Below, piece after piece: positions 17,786 through 25,940 of a stretch of 47,943 nt of DNA. The position numbers and the translations under genes are program-made. Every line of letters starts with the position of its first letter. The stretch's first letter is position 1. Origin of the DNA: Pseudomonadota bacterium (GTDB lineage: Bacteria; Desulfobacterota; Syntrophobacteria; Syntrophobacterales; Syntrophobacteraceae); NCBI GenBank assembly GCA_023442755.1, contig JAEZXS010000289.1:1-47943 (forward strand). Direction: 5' to 3'. Below the pieces are notes generated by a model that saw only the letters and a program-made list of their open reading frames with translations, did no database searches and had not been told where the DNA came from.

Positions 17786-18328
17786 ATGAACAGTTTTTTC
17801 TCTTTTTTCGTTATCTTGGCAGCTTTGGCTATGGCGGTCTCGGCAGGCGCCCAGGCCACTATTCCTCCGGACACCCAGGTGAAGAGCGCAGACTGTCCGA
17901 CCCAGAAGATCAGCACCCATGATTTCGAAGCCTACCTGAGGCCGGTGCGCAGCGATTCGGGAAACGGGTGGATTGCCTTCAGGCTGATTGTGCGGAACAA
18001 GACCATGAAGCCGCTTACGATCGACTGGGACGACACTTATTATCTGCAGGGCACCCAGCCGAACGGCAAATTCAAGTTCCAGGGTGAAGGACTCGGTGGA
18101 GAAGGCCGGGGCGAGGAGACCATCCAGCCCGGTATGATCGTTTCACGCGTGTTGTGGCCGGAGGCGAATCTGCATTCCGGAGGGCCGGGAGCGGGATTGC
18201 TCGCCTCGCCGATGCAGTCGGGCGAGCAGGGGGTCCGGCTTGTGCTGAAAACGGACGGCGTGGAGTTTCGCGAAAATCTGGCGCTCAATGTCGACAACCA
18301 GATGCTGGCTTGCGGGATCAGGTCGTAG
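17786..18328 (+). CDS. periplasmic hypothetical protein
   Basis: 180 residues. A Sec signal peptide (FFSFFVILAALAMAVSAGAQ) is followed by a mature domain with beta-rich character, including WIAFRLIVRNKTMKPLTIDW, and Cys at 37 and near the C-terminus (MLACG) that could form a disulfide. No family is recognised. AAGGAGA lies just upstream of ATG 17786. It is a single gene between a divergent kinase and fdhA. Confidence 0.7.
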   Translation: MNSFFSFFVILAALAMAVSAGAQATIPPDTQVKSADCPTQKISTHDFEAYLRPVRSDSGNGWIAFRLIVRNKTMKPLTIDWDDTYYLQGTQPNGKFKFQGEGLGGEGRGEETIQPGMIVSRVLWPEANLHSGGPGAGLLASPMQSGEQGVRLVLKTDGVEFRENLALNVDNQMLACGIRS

Positions 18329-18380
18329 CAGGAATATCCGGGTGACTCTGCCCCATGCAGTAACAGGCAAAAGGCATTGA

Positions 18381-18458
18381 ACCGCAGAGGTCGCGGGGAG
18401 TCCGGCCGATTCTTTTGAGGGCCTTTCATTCCTGTATTTTTTGCGTCTCTGCGGTGAT
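18381..18458. repeat. dispersed inverted repeat, copy 2
   Basis: Arms ACCGCAGAGGTCGCGG (18381-18396) and GCGTCTCTGCGGTGAT (18443-18458) match the arms of the element at 15344-15470, including the following ATATGCTT. A run TTTTTT precedes the right arm. Confidence 0.65.
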
Positions 18459-18536
18459 ATGCTTTCATCCCGTCCAGCCAGGTTCCGGCATATCCACTTT
18501 TTTCCATCCCATTGATTTTTCCCATCGGATTTGTCC

Positions 18537-18564
18537 TTGACACATCTTGATCTTTGTGTAGATT
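18537..18564 (+). promoter_or_regulatory. sigma-70-type promoter of fdhA
   Basis: A perfect -35 TTGACA at 18537-18542 and TAGATT at 18559-18564 are 16 nt apart. This would give a leader of about 120 nt to ATG 18693. It is a motif match only. Confidence 0.5.
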
Positions 18565-18692
18565 GGGAAGCGTTATGCCTACTCAGATACAACGTATTCA
18601 AAATAATGTCTCTCCTGTTCGCCTGCCGGGTGAGTGCGCTCCGGGGCCGGGAGAAAAAGAAACCATTGCCAACCCATTCGAAGCGAGAGTTC

Positions 18693-21419
18693 ATGAAAGA
18701 CGATCTGATCACCTTGACGGTCAATGGTAGGGATGTCCGGGGGCTGCAAGTCACCGGGCGCAAGGGGCAAACCGTCCTCGACGTCTTGAAGGAGAACGGT
18801 ATTTATGTCCCTACCCTGTGTTATCACCCCAAGATGCCTCCTTATGGAGGATGCCGGCTCTGCATCGTGGAAATCGAGAAGATGCGCGGTCTTCCGCCGT
18901 CCTGTACGACGCCCGCAATGGACGGGATGGTTGTAAGCACCCATACGGAAAACGTTGTGCGGGTGCGGAAAACGGTGCTGGAACTGCTCCTGGCTTACGG
19001 CGACCACAACTGCCTGCTGTGCGAACAGAACGGCAACTGTGAGCTACAAAACCTGGTGTACGAACATGGGATCGATGCTGTCCGGTTCAAGGCCGATTTT
19101 GTGCCGAAGCCCAAGGACACCAGCAACCCCATGATCGTTCGGGACCACAACAAGTGCGTGTTGTGCGGCCGTTGCGTGCGGGCCTGCCTCCAGGTGCAGG
19201 TAAACGGCGCGATCGACATAGCCGCGCGCGGTTCCGATTCGTACATCACCACCTTCAACAACTCCACGCTCAAAGAATCGAATTGTGTCAGCTGCGGCCA
19301 GTGCGTCCAGTCGTGCCCGGTGGGAGCGCTGACGGAGAAAAAGGCAAAGGGGAAGGGACGCCAGTGGGAACTGGAGACGGTCCGCACCACCTGCCCGTAC
19401 TGCGGAGTGGGCTGCCAGCAATTGCTTCACGTCAACGACGGCAAGATCGTGAAGGTGACGGGTGTCGAAGGGGCTTTGCCCAACGACGGCCGGCTGTGCG
19501 TGAAAGGGCGGTTCGGCTACGACTTCATCTACGCGGAAGAGCGGCTGAAAACGCCTTTTATCAAGGAGAACGGCGGCTTCCGTGAGGCTTCCTGGGATGA
19601 GGCCCTCAATCTGGTTGCCTCGAAGTTCCAGGAGATCATAAAAAGGGACGGCCCCGACGCAATCGGCGGCGTAAGTTCCTCGCGCAGTATCAATGAGGAT
19701 TCATACCAGATGCAGAAGCTTTTCCGCTCGGTCATCGGTACGAACAACATTGACAACTGCGCACGTACCTGACACGCTCCCACCGTCGCCGGTCTGGCGA
19801 AATCTTTCGGTTCCGGAGCAATGACCAACTCTTTCGGCGATTTTGCAAAAGCAAAGCTCATACTGGCCATAGGCACCAACATGACGGAAGCGCACCCCGT
19901 GGCTGCGACCATGGTGAAGAATGCGGTCAAGAACGGGGCCGATCTCATCGTGGTGGATCCGCGCCGCACAGGGCTTGCCGACCATGCCACCCTGCACCTG
20001 CCCATCAAGGTCGGCAGCGACATCGCCTTCCTCAATGGCCTGATGAATGTGCTGATCACCGAGAATCTCTACGATAAGGACTATGTCGCTTCCTGCTGCG
20101 TCGGCTTCGAGGAACTCAAGGCCAAGGTGCTGGAATATCCGCCGGAAAGGGCGGCGCAGATCTGCGGGATAGACGCGGAGACCCTGAAGAGCCTCGCGCG
20201 GAAGCTGGCCGCGGTGCGGCCCGGAATGCTCGCCTACACCCTCGGGATCACCGAACATACCTGCGGCATGAACAACGTTCTTTCGTGCGCCAACCTGCAG
20301 ATGCTTCTGGGCAACGTCGGGTTCGACTGCGGAGGCGTCAATCCTCTGCGCGGGCAGAACAACGTCCAGGGTGCGTGCGACATGGGCGCTCTGCCCAACG
20401 TCTTCCCCGGCTATCAGCAGGTAGCGGACGAGAAGGCGCGTGCCAAGTTCGAGAAGGCCTGGGGAGTGAGCAACCTGCCGGCCAAGCCCGGTTTGATGAT
20501 GCCTCAGATGATGGACGGCCTGCCGACCGGAAGGATAAAGGCTTTCTACATCTTTGGTGAAAACCTGGCCAACACGGAACCCGATATCAGGCACGTGGAG
20601 CATTGCCTGGAATCGGCGGAATTCCTGGTATGCCAGGATATGTTCATGACGGAAACGACGAAGTTTGCCGACGTCATCCTGCCGGCGGCCGGCTGGAGCG
20701 AAAACGAGGGGACCTTCAGCAACAGCGAACGGCGCGTGAACAGGGTCCGCACCGCCAGCAAGGCCCCGGGCATGGCCATGCCGAACTGGTGGATTTTCAA
20801 GGAAATCGCAAAGCGCATGGGCCACGAGTGGCAATCGTCCAGCGCGCAGGAACTGTGGGACAACGAAATTTCCGTCCTGGCGCCCGCACTGGCAGGGATC
20901 AAGTATTCCCGGCTGGAAGGCGACGGGCTGCAGTGGCCGTGTCCCAATGAAGACCATCCGGGAACGCCGACTCTGCACAGGGACGGAAAGTTCACCTGCG
21001 GCCTCGGGCAGCTCATCCCGGTGGAATGGACGCCTCCGGCCGAGGTCCCGGACACGGAATACCCGTTCGTACTCAGCACCGGACGCCGTCTGTTCCATTA
21101 CCATACGAGAACGCAGACCGGCAGGTGCGAAGGCCTGAACGACCTTCTAGGAGAAGAAACCGTCGATATGTCTCCCGAGGACGGAGCGGCTCTTGGCATC
21201 GAACACGGCGAAACGGTCCGTGTGGCCTCCCGGCGCGGTGAGGTGCTGGTAAAGGCCAAGCTGACGGAGCAGGTGCCCAGGGGCATGGTCTGGATGGCTT
21301 TCCACTTCCGCGAGGGCTGTGCGAACTGGCTGACCAACCAGGCTTTCGACCCCGTCACCCAGACGGCCGAATACAAAGCCTGCGCGGTGAAGATAGAAAA
21401 GCTCAGCGCCGCTGCATAA
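18693..21419 (+). CDS. fdhA: selenocysteine formate dehydrogenase, catalytic subunit
   Basis: 908 residues, read through UGA at 19770-19772 as Sec360; both sides are in one frame. It oxidises formate or reduces CO2 at a Mo/W bis-pterin site. The N-terminus is NuoG-like: [2Fe-2S] Cys43/54/57/71 and HNCLLCEQNGNC (107/110/116). Then come two [4Fe-4S] sets, CVLCGRCVRAC (155-165) and CVSCGQCVQSC (198-208), and the catalytic-subunit cluster CPYCGVGC (234-241) with Cys269. The active site reads CARTU then HAPTV. No signal peptide is seen, so it is cytoplasmic. No NuoF-, HydB- or FdhB-type partner adjoins. The start at 18693 is a choice by homology (no strong ribosome site), so it is less certain. 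Confidence 0.93.
19770..19810 (+). promoter_or_regulatory. bacterial SECIS element with UGA Sec codon
   Basis: UGA at 19770-19772 is followed by a stem CGCC (19787-19790), apical loop GGUCU (19791-19795) and GGCG (19796-19799). The loop begins at base 22 counted from the U of UGA, the same position and loop sequence as I recall for the E. coli fdhF SECIS. Coding sequence continues without interruption, which excludes a true stop. Confidence 0.9.
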
Positions 21420-21444
21420 ACCTGCGCTGCTCATAATGGGCATA

Positions 21445-21480
21445 TAAAACAGGGCGTCCGGTTTCTACCGGGCGCCCTGT
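21445..21480. terminator. bidirectional terminator, fdhA / multicopper oxidase
   Basis: A near-perfect 14-bp stem, ACAGGGCGTCCGGT / ACCGGGCGCCCTGT (21449-21462 with 21467-21480), has loop TTCT. On the minus strand it is followed by TTTTATATG, giving a good intrinsic terminator for the oxidase gene. It lies between the two convergent stops. Confidence 0.8.
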
Positions 21481-21535
21481 TCGCTTCCCGGGGAACCCAT
21501 CCAAGTCGGAGGGAGAGTTGGTTATCGGGAAGCGG

Positions 21536-23209
21536 CTAGTGCCTGTCCTGCGTAAGCAGAAGCGGGCGCATCATGTCGTTGTCTTCGTGCTCCAGCATGT
21601 GGCAGTGCCATACGGCCAGACCCGGGTAGGGACCGAACTGCACCTTGATCCGGGTGCGTTCCCCGGCTTTCACCTTCACCGTATCTTTCAGCCCCCTTTC
21701 TTCCTCGGGCGGCGGGTAGGCGTCTCCCGTCCAGGTCACGACGGGGTCTTCGAGCGGCCCGTCCTTGCCGTTATGGTCGATAAACGCCTGGACGTCGAAC
21801 GGACGGTGGTCGAGAATCAGAAAACGGCTCTCGTGCGTATGCATGGGATGCATGTCGTCGGTCAGGTTATAGAAATTCCATATTTCCGTGCTACCGACCA
21901 CGGGTGTCTCCGTCGGTGCGGCGTTGAAGCGCAGGTTGTTGAGCAGGTGCATGTCCGAATCATCGCCCATGTGTGTCAGGGTGAGATGCCTCGTCTTCTC
22001 CTCTTCCCCGAGATTCGGGAGCGGGGTGAGGAGCTGCAGGAAGTTGTTGCTCGCGACTTTATCGTCGGAAACGATGAATTTCATGACCTTGGTCACCATC
22101 GCAGGCGCAAAGGCGCTGTCCGTAAGAACGTTTTCCATCAGGATTTCCGTATCCGGATCGAAGCTGCTGAAATCGACCAGGATATTGGCGCGTTCCGCGG
22201 AACCCAGGATGACTTCGGTGACCGTTACAGGGCTCGGGAGAAATCCCTCGTCGTTTCCTATGACCCTGAATGGGATGGGGGTGTCGCTGTTTGCTTCCCT
22301 GAGGGCCAGGCCGACCGAGGAATGATTCGAGCCGTTCAGAATGCGGAACATGTAGGTCGTCCGGTCCACTTCCCTGTAAGGCCAGATCTTGCCGTTGACG
22401 GCTATGAAATCTCCCATGAATTCGTCGGAGTAGTTCGACATGGTCGATTGATCGGGGGGGAAGTACCACATGGTTCCGTCGGCGTTGAAGGACCGGTCCT
22501 GGATGATGAGCGGGATATCGGTATAGCCGTAGGCGTCCCTGGCCCACCCGATTGCGGGGTCCAGCAGGAGGTAGAAACCGGCCAGGCCGGAGTAGACCGT
22601 GTAGCGCGTCGTCATGAGCGAGTGATCGTGGTACCAGTAGGTGGCCGGCGCATTGATGTTGGGGTACTTGTACAGGAAATACTCCCCGGGGGGGAACATA
22701 CTGTGCGGTCCCCCGTCGAATTCGGGCGGGTCCAGGACCCCGTGGTTATGGATCGTTATGAAGGGAACGACTTGTCCTTTGATGGTTACGACGTCGCCCC
22801 CGACCACATCCGGCGTCACGCAGACCACGAATTCCTCCAGGCTGTTTCGAACGAGCAGTTCGGAGGGGACGTTCTTATAGGCGATGAGGGTAGGGCCGGG
22901 ATGATGGCCGTTGAATCCCCATGTGGGCGTGGCAGGCAGGTCCCGGTGGAACCGGTGCATGATGTTCTGCGCCCTGAGAGCGTAATTGGGGGATTCAATG
23001 AGGGGGGGTACCGGGAGTTCGTCCACATAAGGGGTGAGGTCGAGTGAGGCCGGGCTGGAAGGCATCGGGCATTGCGCCTGTGCCTTTGCATCCGGCATCT
23101 TCAAGCCGCCGATTGCCACAATTCCAGCGCCGGCTGCCAGGCCGCATTTCAGAAGCTGTCTCCTTGTGAGTGCTGTTTTCTTCTTATCGTTTCCCCTGTT
23201 CGATTCCAT
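21536..23209 (-). CDS. Tat-exported multicopper oxidase (laccase/CotA-like)
   Basis: 557 residues. LTRRQLLKCGLAAGAGIVAI near the N-terminus is a twin-arginine signal. The four copper motifs are present: IHNHG, WYHDHS, HPMHTH and WHCHMLEHEDNDM, the last with an axial Met for the type-1 copper. The enzyme couples one-electron oxidation of phenols or metal ions to reduction of O2 to water. AGAGGAGA lies just before ATG 23209. Expression in an otherwise anaerobic setting suggests oxygen or metal (Cu, Mn, Fe) defence. It is a single gene with a strong terminator. Confidence 0.93.
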   Translation of the reverse strand: MESNRGNDKKKTALTRRQLLKCGLAAGAGIVAIGGLKMPDAKAQAQCPMPSSPASLDLTPYVDELPVPPLIESPNYALRAQNIMHRFHRDLPATPTWGFNGHHPGPTLIAYKNVPSELLVRNSLEEFVVCVTPDVVGGDVVTIKGQVVPFITIHNHGVLDPPEFDGGPHSMFPPGEYFLYKYPNINAPATYWYHDHSLMTTRYTVYSGLAGFYLLLDPAIGWARDAYGYTDIPLIIQDRSFNADGTMWYFPPDQSTMSNYSDEFMGDFIAVNGKIWPYREVDRTTYMFRILNGSNHSSVGLALREANSDTPIPFRVIGNDEGFLPSPVTVTEVILGSAERANILVDFSSFDPDTEILMENVLTDSAFAPAMVTKVMKFIVSDDKVASNNFLQLLTPLPNLGEEEKTRHLTLTHMGDDSDMHLLNNLRFNAAPTETPVVGSTEIWNFYNLTDDMHPMHTHESRFLILDHRPFDVQAFIDHNGKDGPLEDPVVTWTGDAYPPPEEERGLKDTVKVKAGERTRIKVQFGPYPGLAVWHCHMLEHEDNDMMRPLLLTQDRH

Positions 23210-23331
23210 TTTTTCTCCTCTTCTCGTCGATTTGCCGGAAGAATTGGTAACTCCTCGCACACGCCGCGCGCGCGTAATTGCGGCGCCAAGAGGTGGAAGG
23301 ACATCTCGTGACGGATGGGCTTTTAGATGAG

Positions 23332-23348
23332 TTCCGAAATTTTCGGAA
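23332..23348. promoter_or_regulatory. palindromic operator candidate
   Basis: TTCCGAAA and TTTCGGAA flank a single T, a perfect 8-bp inverted repeat 123 bp upstream of the multicopper oxidase start. It suits a dimeric repressor or activator; the regulator is unknown. Confidence 0.4.
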
Positions 23349-23584
23349 TAGGTTCTTGCGCCCAAATTTCAGGTAGATGGACTGTAAAAAAGTGTGCGCG
23401 GCGGATCAGCGAAACCCTTGCGGCCCGCTCCGGTCATGCCGGTCTCCATTGTTCCATGGACGGGAAAAGTCAGACCCACCACATCCCCCACGGCGGACTC
23501 CCGCCCTGATTTGCATCCGCAAATCCCGTTCCCACGATAGTGTATTCGGGTACAAACGATGTCCCCTTCCGATCCCCCGGACCA

Positions 23585-23709
23585 TGTTGCAGTGTTGCAA
23601 TAAAATGCAATATTTTGAAAAGCGCCTGCATCATGTTTTCGAAGCAAAAAAGGCCGTGAAGGCTGTTTCTACCGGTGCTCTACCCTGCAGTTGCGAAATG
23701 TTGCAGCAA
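23585..23709. promoter_or_regulatory. TTGCA/TGCAA enhancer-like elements
   Basis: TTGCA-N4-TGCAA at 23587-23600 overlaps TTGCA-N6-TGCAA at 23595-23610. TTGC-A-GCAA lies at 23701-23709, with a direct GTTGC 10 bp upstream of the one overlapping it. These lie about 85-210 bp upstream of the sigma-54-type promoter, the usual distance for enhancer sites of sigma-54 activators. Confidence 0.45.
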
Positions 23710-23792
23710 TATGGCCTCGTCGGGCAACAGGCTGCCTCTCGGGGAAATTCATAACATCGCGAATAAACAGTCAAATATCTTCAGACTTATTG

Positions 23793-23808
23793 TGGCACGC
23801 TTTGTGCC
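23793..23808 (+). promoter_or_regulatory. sigma-54 (-24/-12) promoter of the tmc locus
   Basis: TGGCACGCTTTGTGCC matches the TGGCACG-N4-TTGC consensus with the invariant GG and GC at the correct spacing; only one T of the -12 box differs. It lies 52 bp before ATG 23861, and a sigma-54 activator is encoded in the same locus. Confidence 0.65.
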
Positions 23809-23860
23809 TCTGCAAAATCGGAGGCGATCCGAAACAGTCGCGGGGAGATGTGAGAGACCG

Positions 23861-24397
23861 ATGAATAATGTGAATTTGTGCGCGAACGGGTTTTTGATTC
23901 ACGAAGAAAGGCAGGTGGAGAGCGAGCCCCTGGTGTTTCTTTCCTGCAGGATCGAACTGCGGGAAGACTATACCCTGAGAAGCTATTTCCGCATGCTCGA
24001 CCGGCACCCGGTGCTGTCGCGTCTGAATTTCTTCTTCTCCGACCTGATGAGCAGGTATGCGGCGAGCCCGGCTGAGGGCTGCGCGGATGCGGGGTTCGAC
24101 TGTCTCGAGTTCGGCAAGATCGTCGAAATGACGGGGTTTCCGCAGGAGCCCTCCATCCAGATATATCCGTCCCTGAAAGGGATAACGGGAGAAGACGTCT
24201 TCGAGTTGAGGCGGTTCGGGCTGGAAAACATCCTGGATCTGCCGCTGAGGCTCGGTGGGCTTCGACATATTGTGTTCGGCGACAAAATGGACGTTTTTCG
24301 ATGCGACACGGCTTTTAACCTGTTTGAATTCGTCGAGGGGATTGCCTGGGAACTCAGCTTTCAAACCGGTCCCTCAGAATGCAGACTAAGGAGATGA
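23861..24397 (+). CDS. unknown protein heading the tmc locus
   Basis: 178 residues, soluble, with no signal peptide and no family I recognise. It has an acidic middle part, an aromatic stretch LNFFFSDLMSRY near 70-81, and a C-terminal FVEGIAWELSFQ. One nucleotide separates its stop (24397) from the Usp start (24399), implying translational coupling. GAGAG lies 4 nt before ATG 23861. Position after the sigma-54-type promoter and before Usp, receiver and tmcDCBA suggests a regulatory or accessory role in that system. Confidence 0.75.
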   Translation: MNNVNLCANGFLIHEERQVESEPLVFLSCRIELREDYTLRSYFRMLDRHPVLSRLNFFFSDLMSRYAASPAEGCADAGFDCLEFGKIVEMTGFPQEPSIQIYPSLKGITGEDVFELRRFGLENILDLPLRLGGLRHIVFGDKMDVFRCDTAFNLFEFVEGIAWELSFQTGPSECRLRR

Positions 24398-24398
24398 G

Positions 24399-25322
24399 AT
24401 GTTTGAGAGGATCTTATTCGCGACCACTGCATCACCCTCTTGCGATGATGCCGCCAACGTAGCGTTCGACCTGGCAAAAAAATACCACTCCGAGTTCTTC
24501 ATCCTCCACGTGCTGGGATTGCCCACGCGGGGCTTCAGCCATTTTGTCACCAATCTGAAAACGGGCGAGAAGATGGAGGTCGGCGCCGAGTATATCGACG
24601 GCGCCAGGGAGGAAATCCGGAGCATCTATTCCTGTCAGATTGCGTCGGCCGAAAAGGAATGTGTGATCGAGACGGCCGTCGGGACCCCCCACACGGAAAT
24701 TCTCAGGGCGGCGCGCAAATTCAATGTCGATCTCATAGTCATGGGCGCCCACACGCGCCAGGATGAGCCGGGGGCGGCGAGGTTCAGGAGCATCGTCGGC
24801 AACACGATGCAAAATGTTGCAAGAAGCGCCCGATGTCCCATACTTATCATCAGCAGGCCCTGTACCACCTGCTTCTGGTATTTTTCCAACATCGTCGTCG
24901 GCATCGATTTTTCCAAGGCTTCCATGTCGGCTTTCCTGTTTGCCGCCAAGGTTGCGCGCGAAGTCGGCTGCAAAATCCACCTCTTCCATGCGCTCGATCT
25001 CAGCGCCGCCTATGCCGGCAGGGCCCCGGACCAGGCGGAGATCGAGACCCGGATTGCCGAGGCCAGGCAGAAGATCCAGGATGCCTATGTCTCGAAACTG
25101 GAAGGAAACGAGGTCTACGACATCGAAGTGTGGGAAGGCATCCCTTATGTCGAGATATTGAAGTTTGCCCGGGAGCGGAGTGCGGATCTCATCATCATGG
25201 CGCACCACGCGAAAGAAATCGATCCGGAGCAGGCGGTTCTGGGGAGCACCGTGGAACAGGTTGTTTTGCGGTCTACCTGCCCGGTTGCAAGTGTAAACCA
25301 CCCGGATAAAGTGACCGGATAG
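24399..25322 (+). CDS. tandem universal stress protein (UspA x2)
   Basis: 307 residues with two Usp domains (about 1-152 and 163-305). Domain 1 has ILFATTASPSCDDAA and VDLIVMGAHTR, then VGNTMQNVARSARCPIL. Domain 2 has IVVGIDFSKAS and ADLIIMAHHAK, then LGSTVEQVVLRSTCPV. The G-x2-G-x9-G(S/T) nucleotide loop is incomplete in both, since the first Gly of domain 2 is His, so ATP binding is doubtful. AAGGAG lies just before ATG. Usp genes recur beside tmc genes in Desulfovibrio, as I recall. Confidence 0.9.
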   Translation: MFERILFATTASPSCDDAANVAFDLAKKYHSEFFILHVLGLPTRGFSHFVTNLKTGEKMEVGAEYIDGAREEIRSIYSCQIASAEKECVIETAVGTPHTEILRAARKFNVDLIVMGAHTRQDEPGAARFRSIVGNTMQNVARSARCPILIISRPCTTCFWYFSNIVVGIDFSKASMSAFLFAAKVAREVGCKIHLFHALDLSAAYAGRAPDQAEIETRIAEARQKIQDAYVSKLEGNEVYDIEVWEGIPYVEILKFARERSADLIIMAHHAKEIDPEQAVLGSTVEQVVLRSTCPVASVNHPDKVTG

Positions 25323-25344
25323 CTGCTGCTCAAGGTGAGATTTC

Positions 25345-25785
25345 ATGGACACTACGGAACAGGGGGCGGACAGAAAGAAAGTCGTACTCATAGTGGACGA
25401 TGAATTGGATATGAGGACTTTTCTGTCCACCCTGGTTAAAATAAGCGGGTACGAACCCGTGGTGGCGAAAAACGGTAAAATAGGAATGCGTAAAGCAGTG
25501 GAACTCAAACCCGACCTTCTTATATTGGATGTCATGATGCCCGGGGAAGGCGGCGTATTGATGTATTACAACATGAAGGTCAATGAGTATCTGAAGGATA
25601 CACCTGTTATCATGCTTTCGGCTGTTGCTAAGAGGGCATTTTACCATTACCTGAGCATGTTGGCCATCCGATTGGGCGAGTCGATTCCATCTCCTGAAGC
25701 TTATATTGAAAAACCTCCTGATGCAGAAAAACTCATAATGCTTCTCAAAAGCATCCTCGACAGGCGTACAGTAGAAATGATTTAG
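25345..25785 (+). CDS. single-domain response regulator
   Basis: 146 residues with no output domain. LIVDDELD (15-22) and phospho-Asp62 in LLILDVMMPGEGG are present; the Thr/Ser switch is in IMLSAVA and the Lys in YIEKPP. An unusually long alpha4 region (residues about 98-120) departs from the standard receiver. AAGGTGAG lies 5 nt before ATG. It sits between Usp and tmcD and could be a phosphate sink or partner for the downstream kinases. Confidence 0.88.
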   Translation: MDTTEQGADRKKVVLIVDDELDMRTFLSTLVKISGYEPVVAKNGKIGMRKAVELKPDLLILDVMMPGEGGVLMYYNMKVNEYLKDTPVIMLSAVAKRAFYHYLSMLAIRLGESIPSPEAYIEKPPDAEKLIMLLKSILDRRTVEMI

Positions 25786-25820
25786 ACATTTAAGGTACTT
25801 ATGTAGTAGCGCCAAGTCCG

Positions 25821-25841
25821 GCGTAGATCGCGGATTTACGC
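25821..25841 (+). promoter_or_regulatory. intercistronic hairpin before tmcD
   Basis: GCGTAGATC (25821-25829), loop GCG, GATTTACGC (25833-25841) form a 9-bp stem with one G-U pair. No U-run follows. It lies in the 155-base gap between the receiver and tmcD and may set mRNA processing or relative expression. Confidence 0.4.
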
Positions 25842-25940
25842 TAGGAGTGCGCGCTGATGTCATGCAGTGAATTTAGAGTGACCCCTTCGGATTGCTTCGA
25901 GTGGTGGGGCCATTCTCCAGCACGTTAAGGAGAGTGATTG

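Larger units (their letters stand above)
18329..18692. other. fdhA upstream region
   Basis: 364 bases holding the second copy of the ACCGCAGAG inverted repeat (18381-18458) and a sigma-70-type promoter (18537-18564). No gene is supported. Confidence 0.5.
23210..23860. other. regulatory region between oxidase and tmc locus
   Basis: 651 bases between divergent genes. It holds a 17-bp palindrome (23332-23348), a set of TTGCA/TGCAA elements (23585-23610 and 23690-23709) and a sigma-54-type promoter (23793-23808). No protein-like frame is supported. Confidence 0.6.

Noticed and set aside
18693..21419. fdhA as a frameshifted or truncated pseudogene
   Set aside because: The interruption is a single UGA in the conserved Sec position with a SECIS-like hairpin, and the frame is unchanged on both sides.
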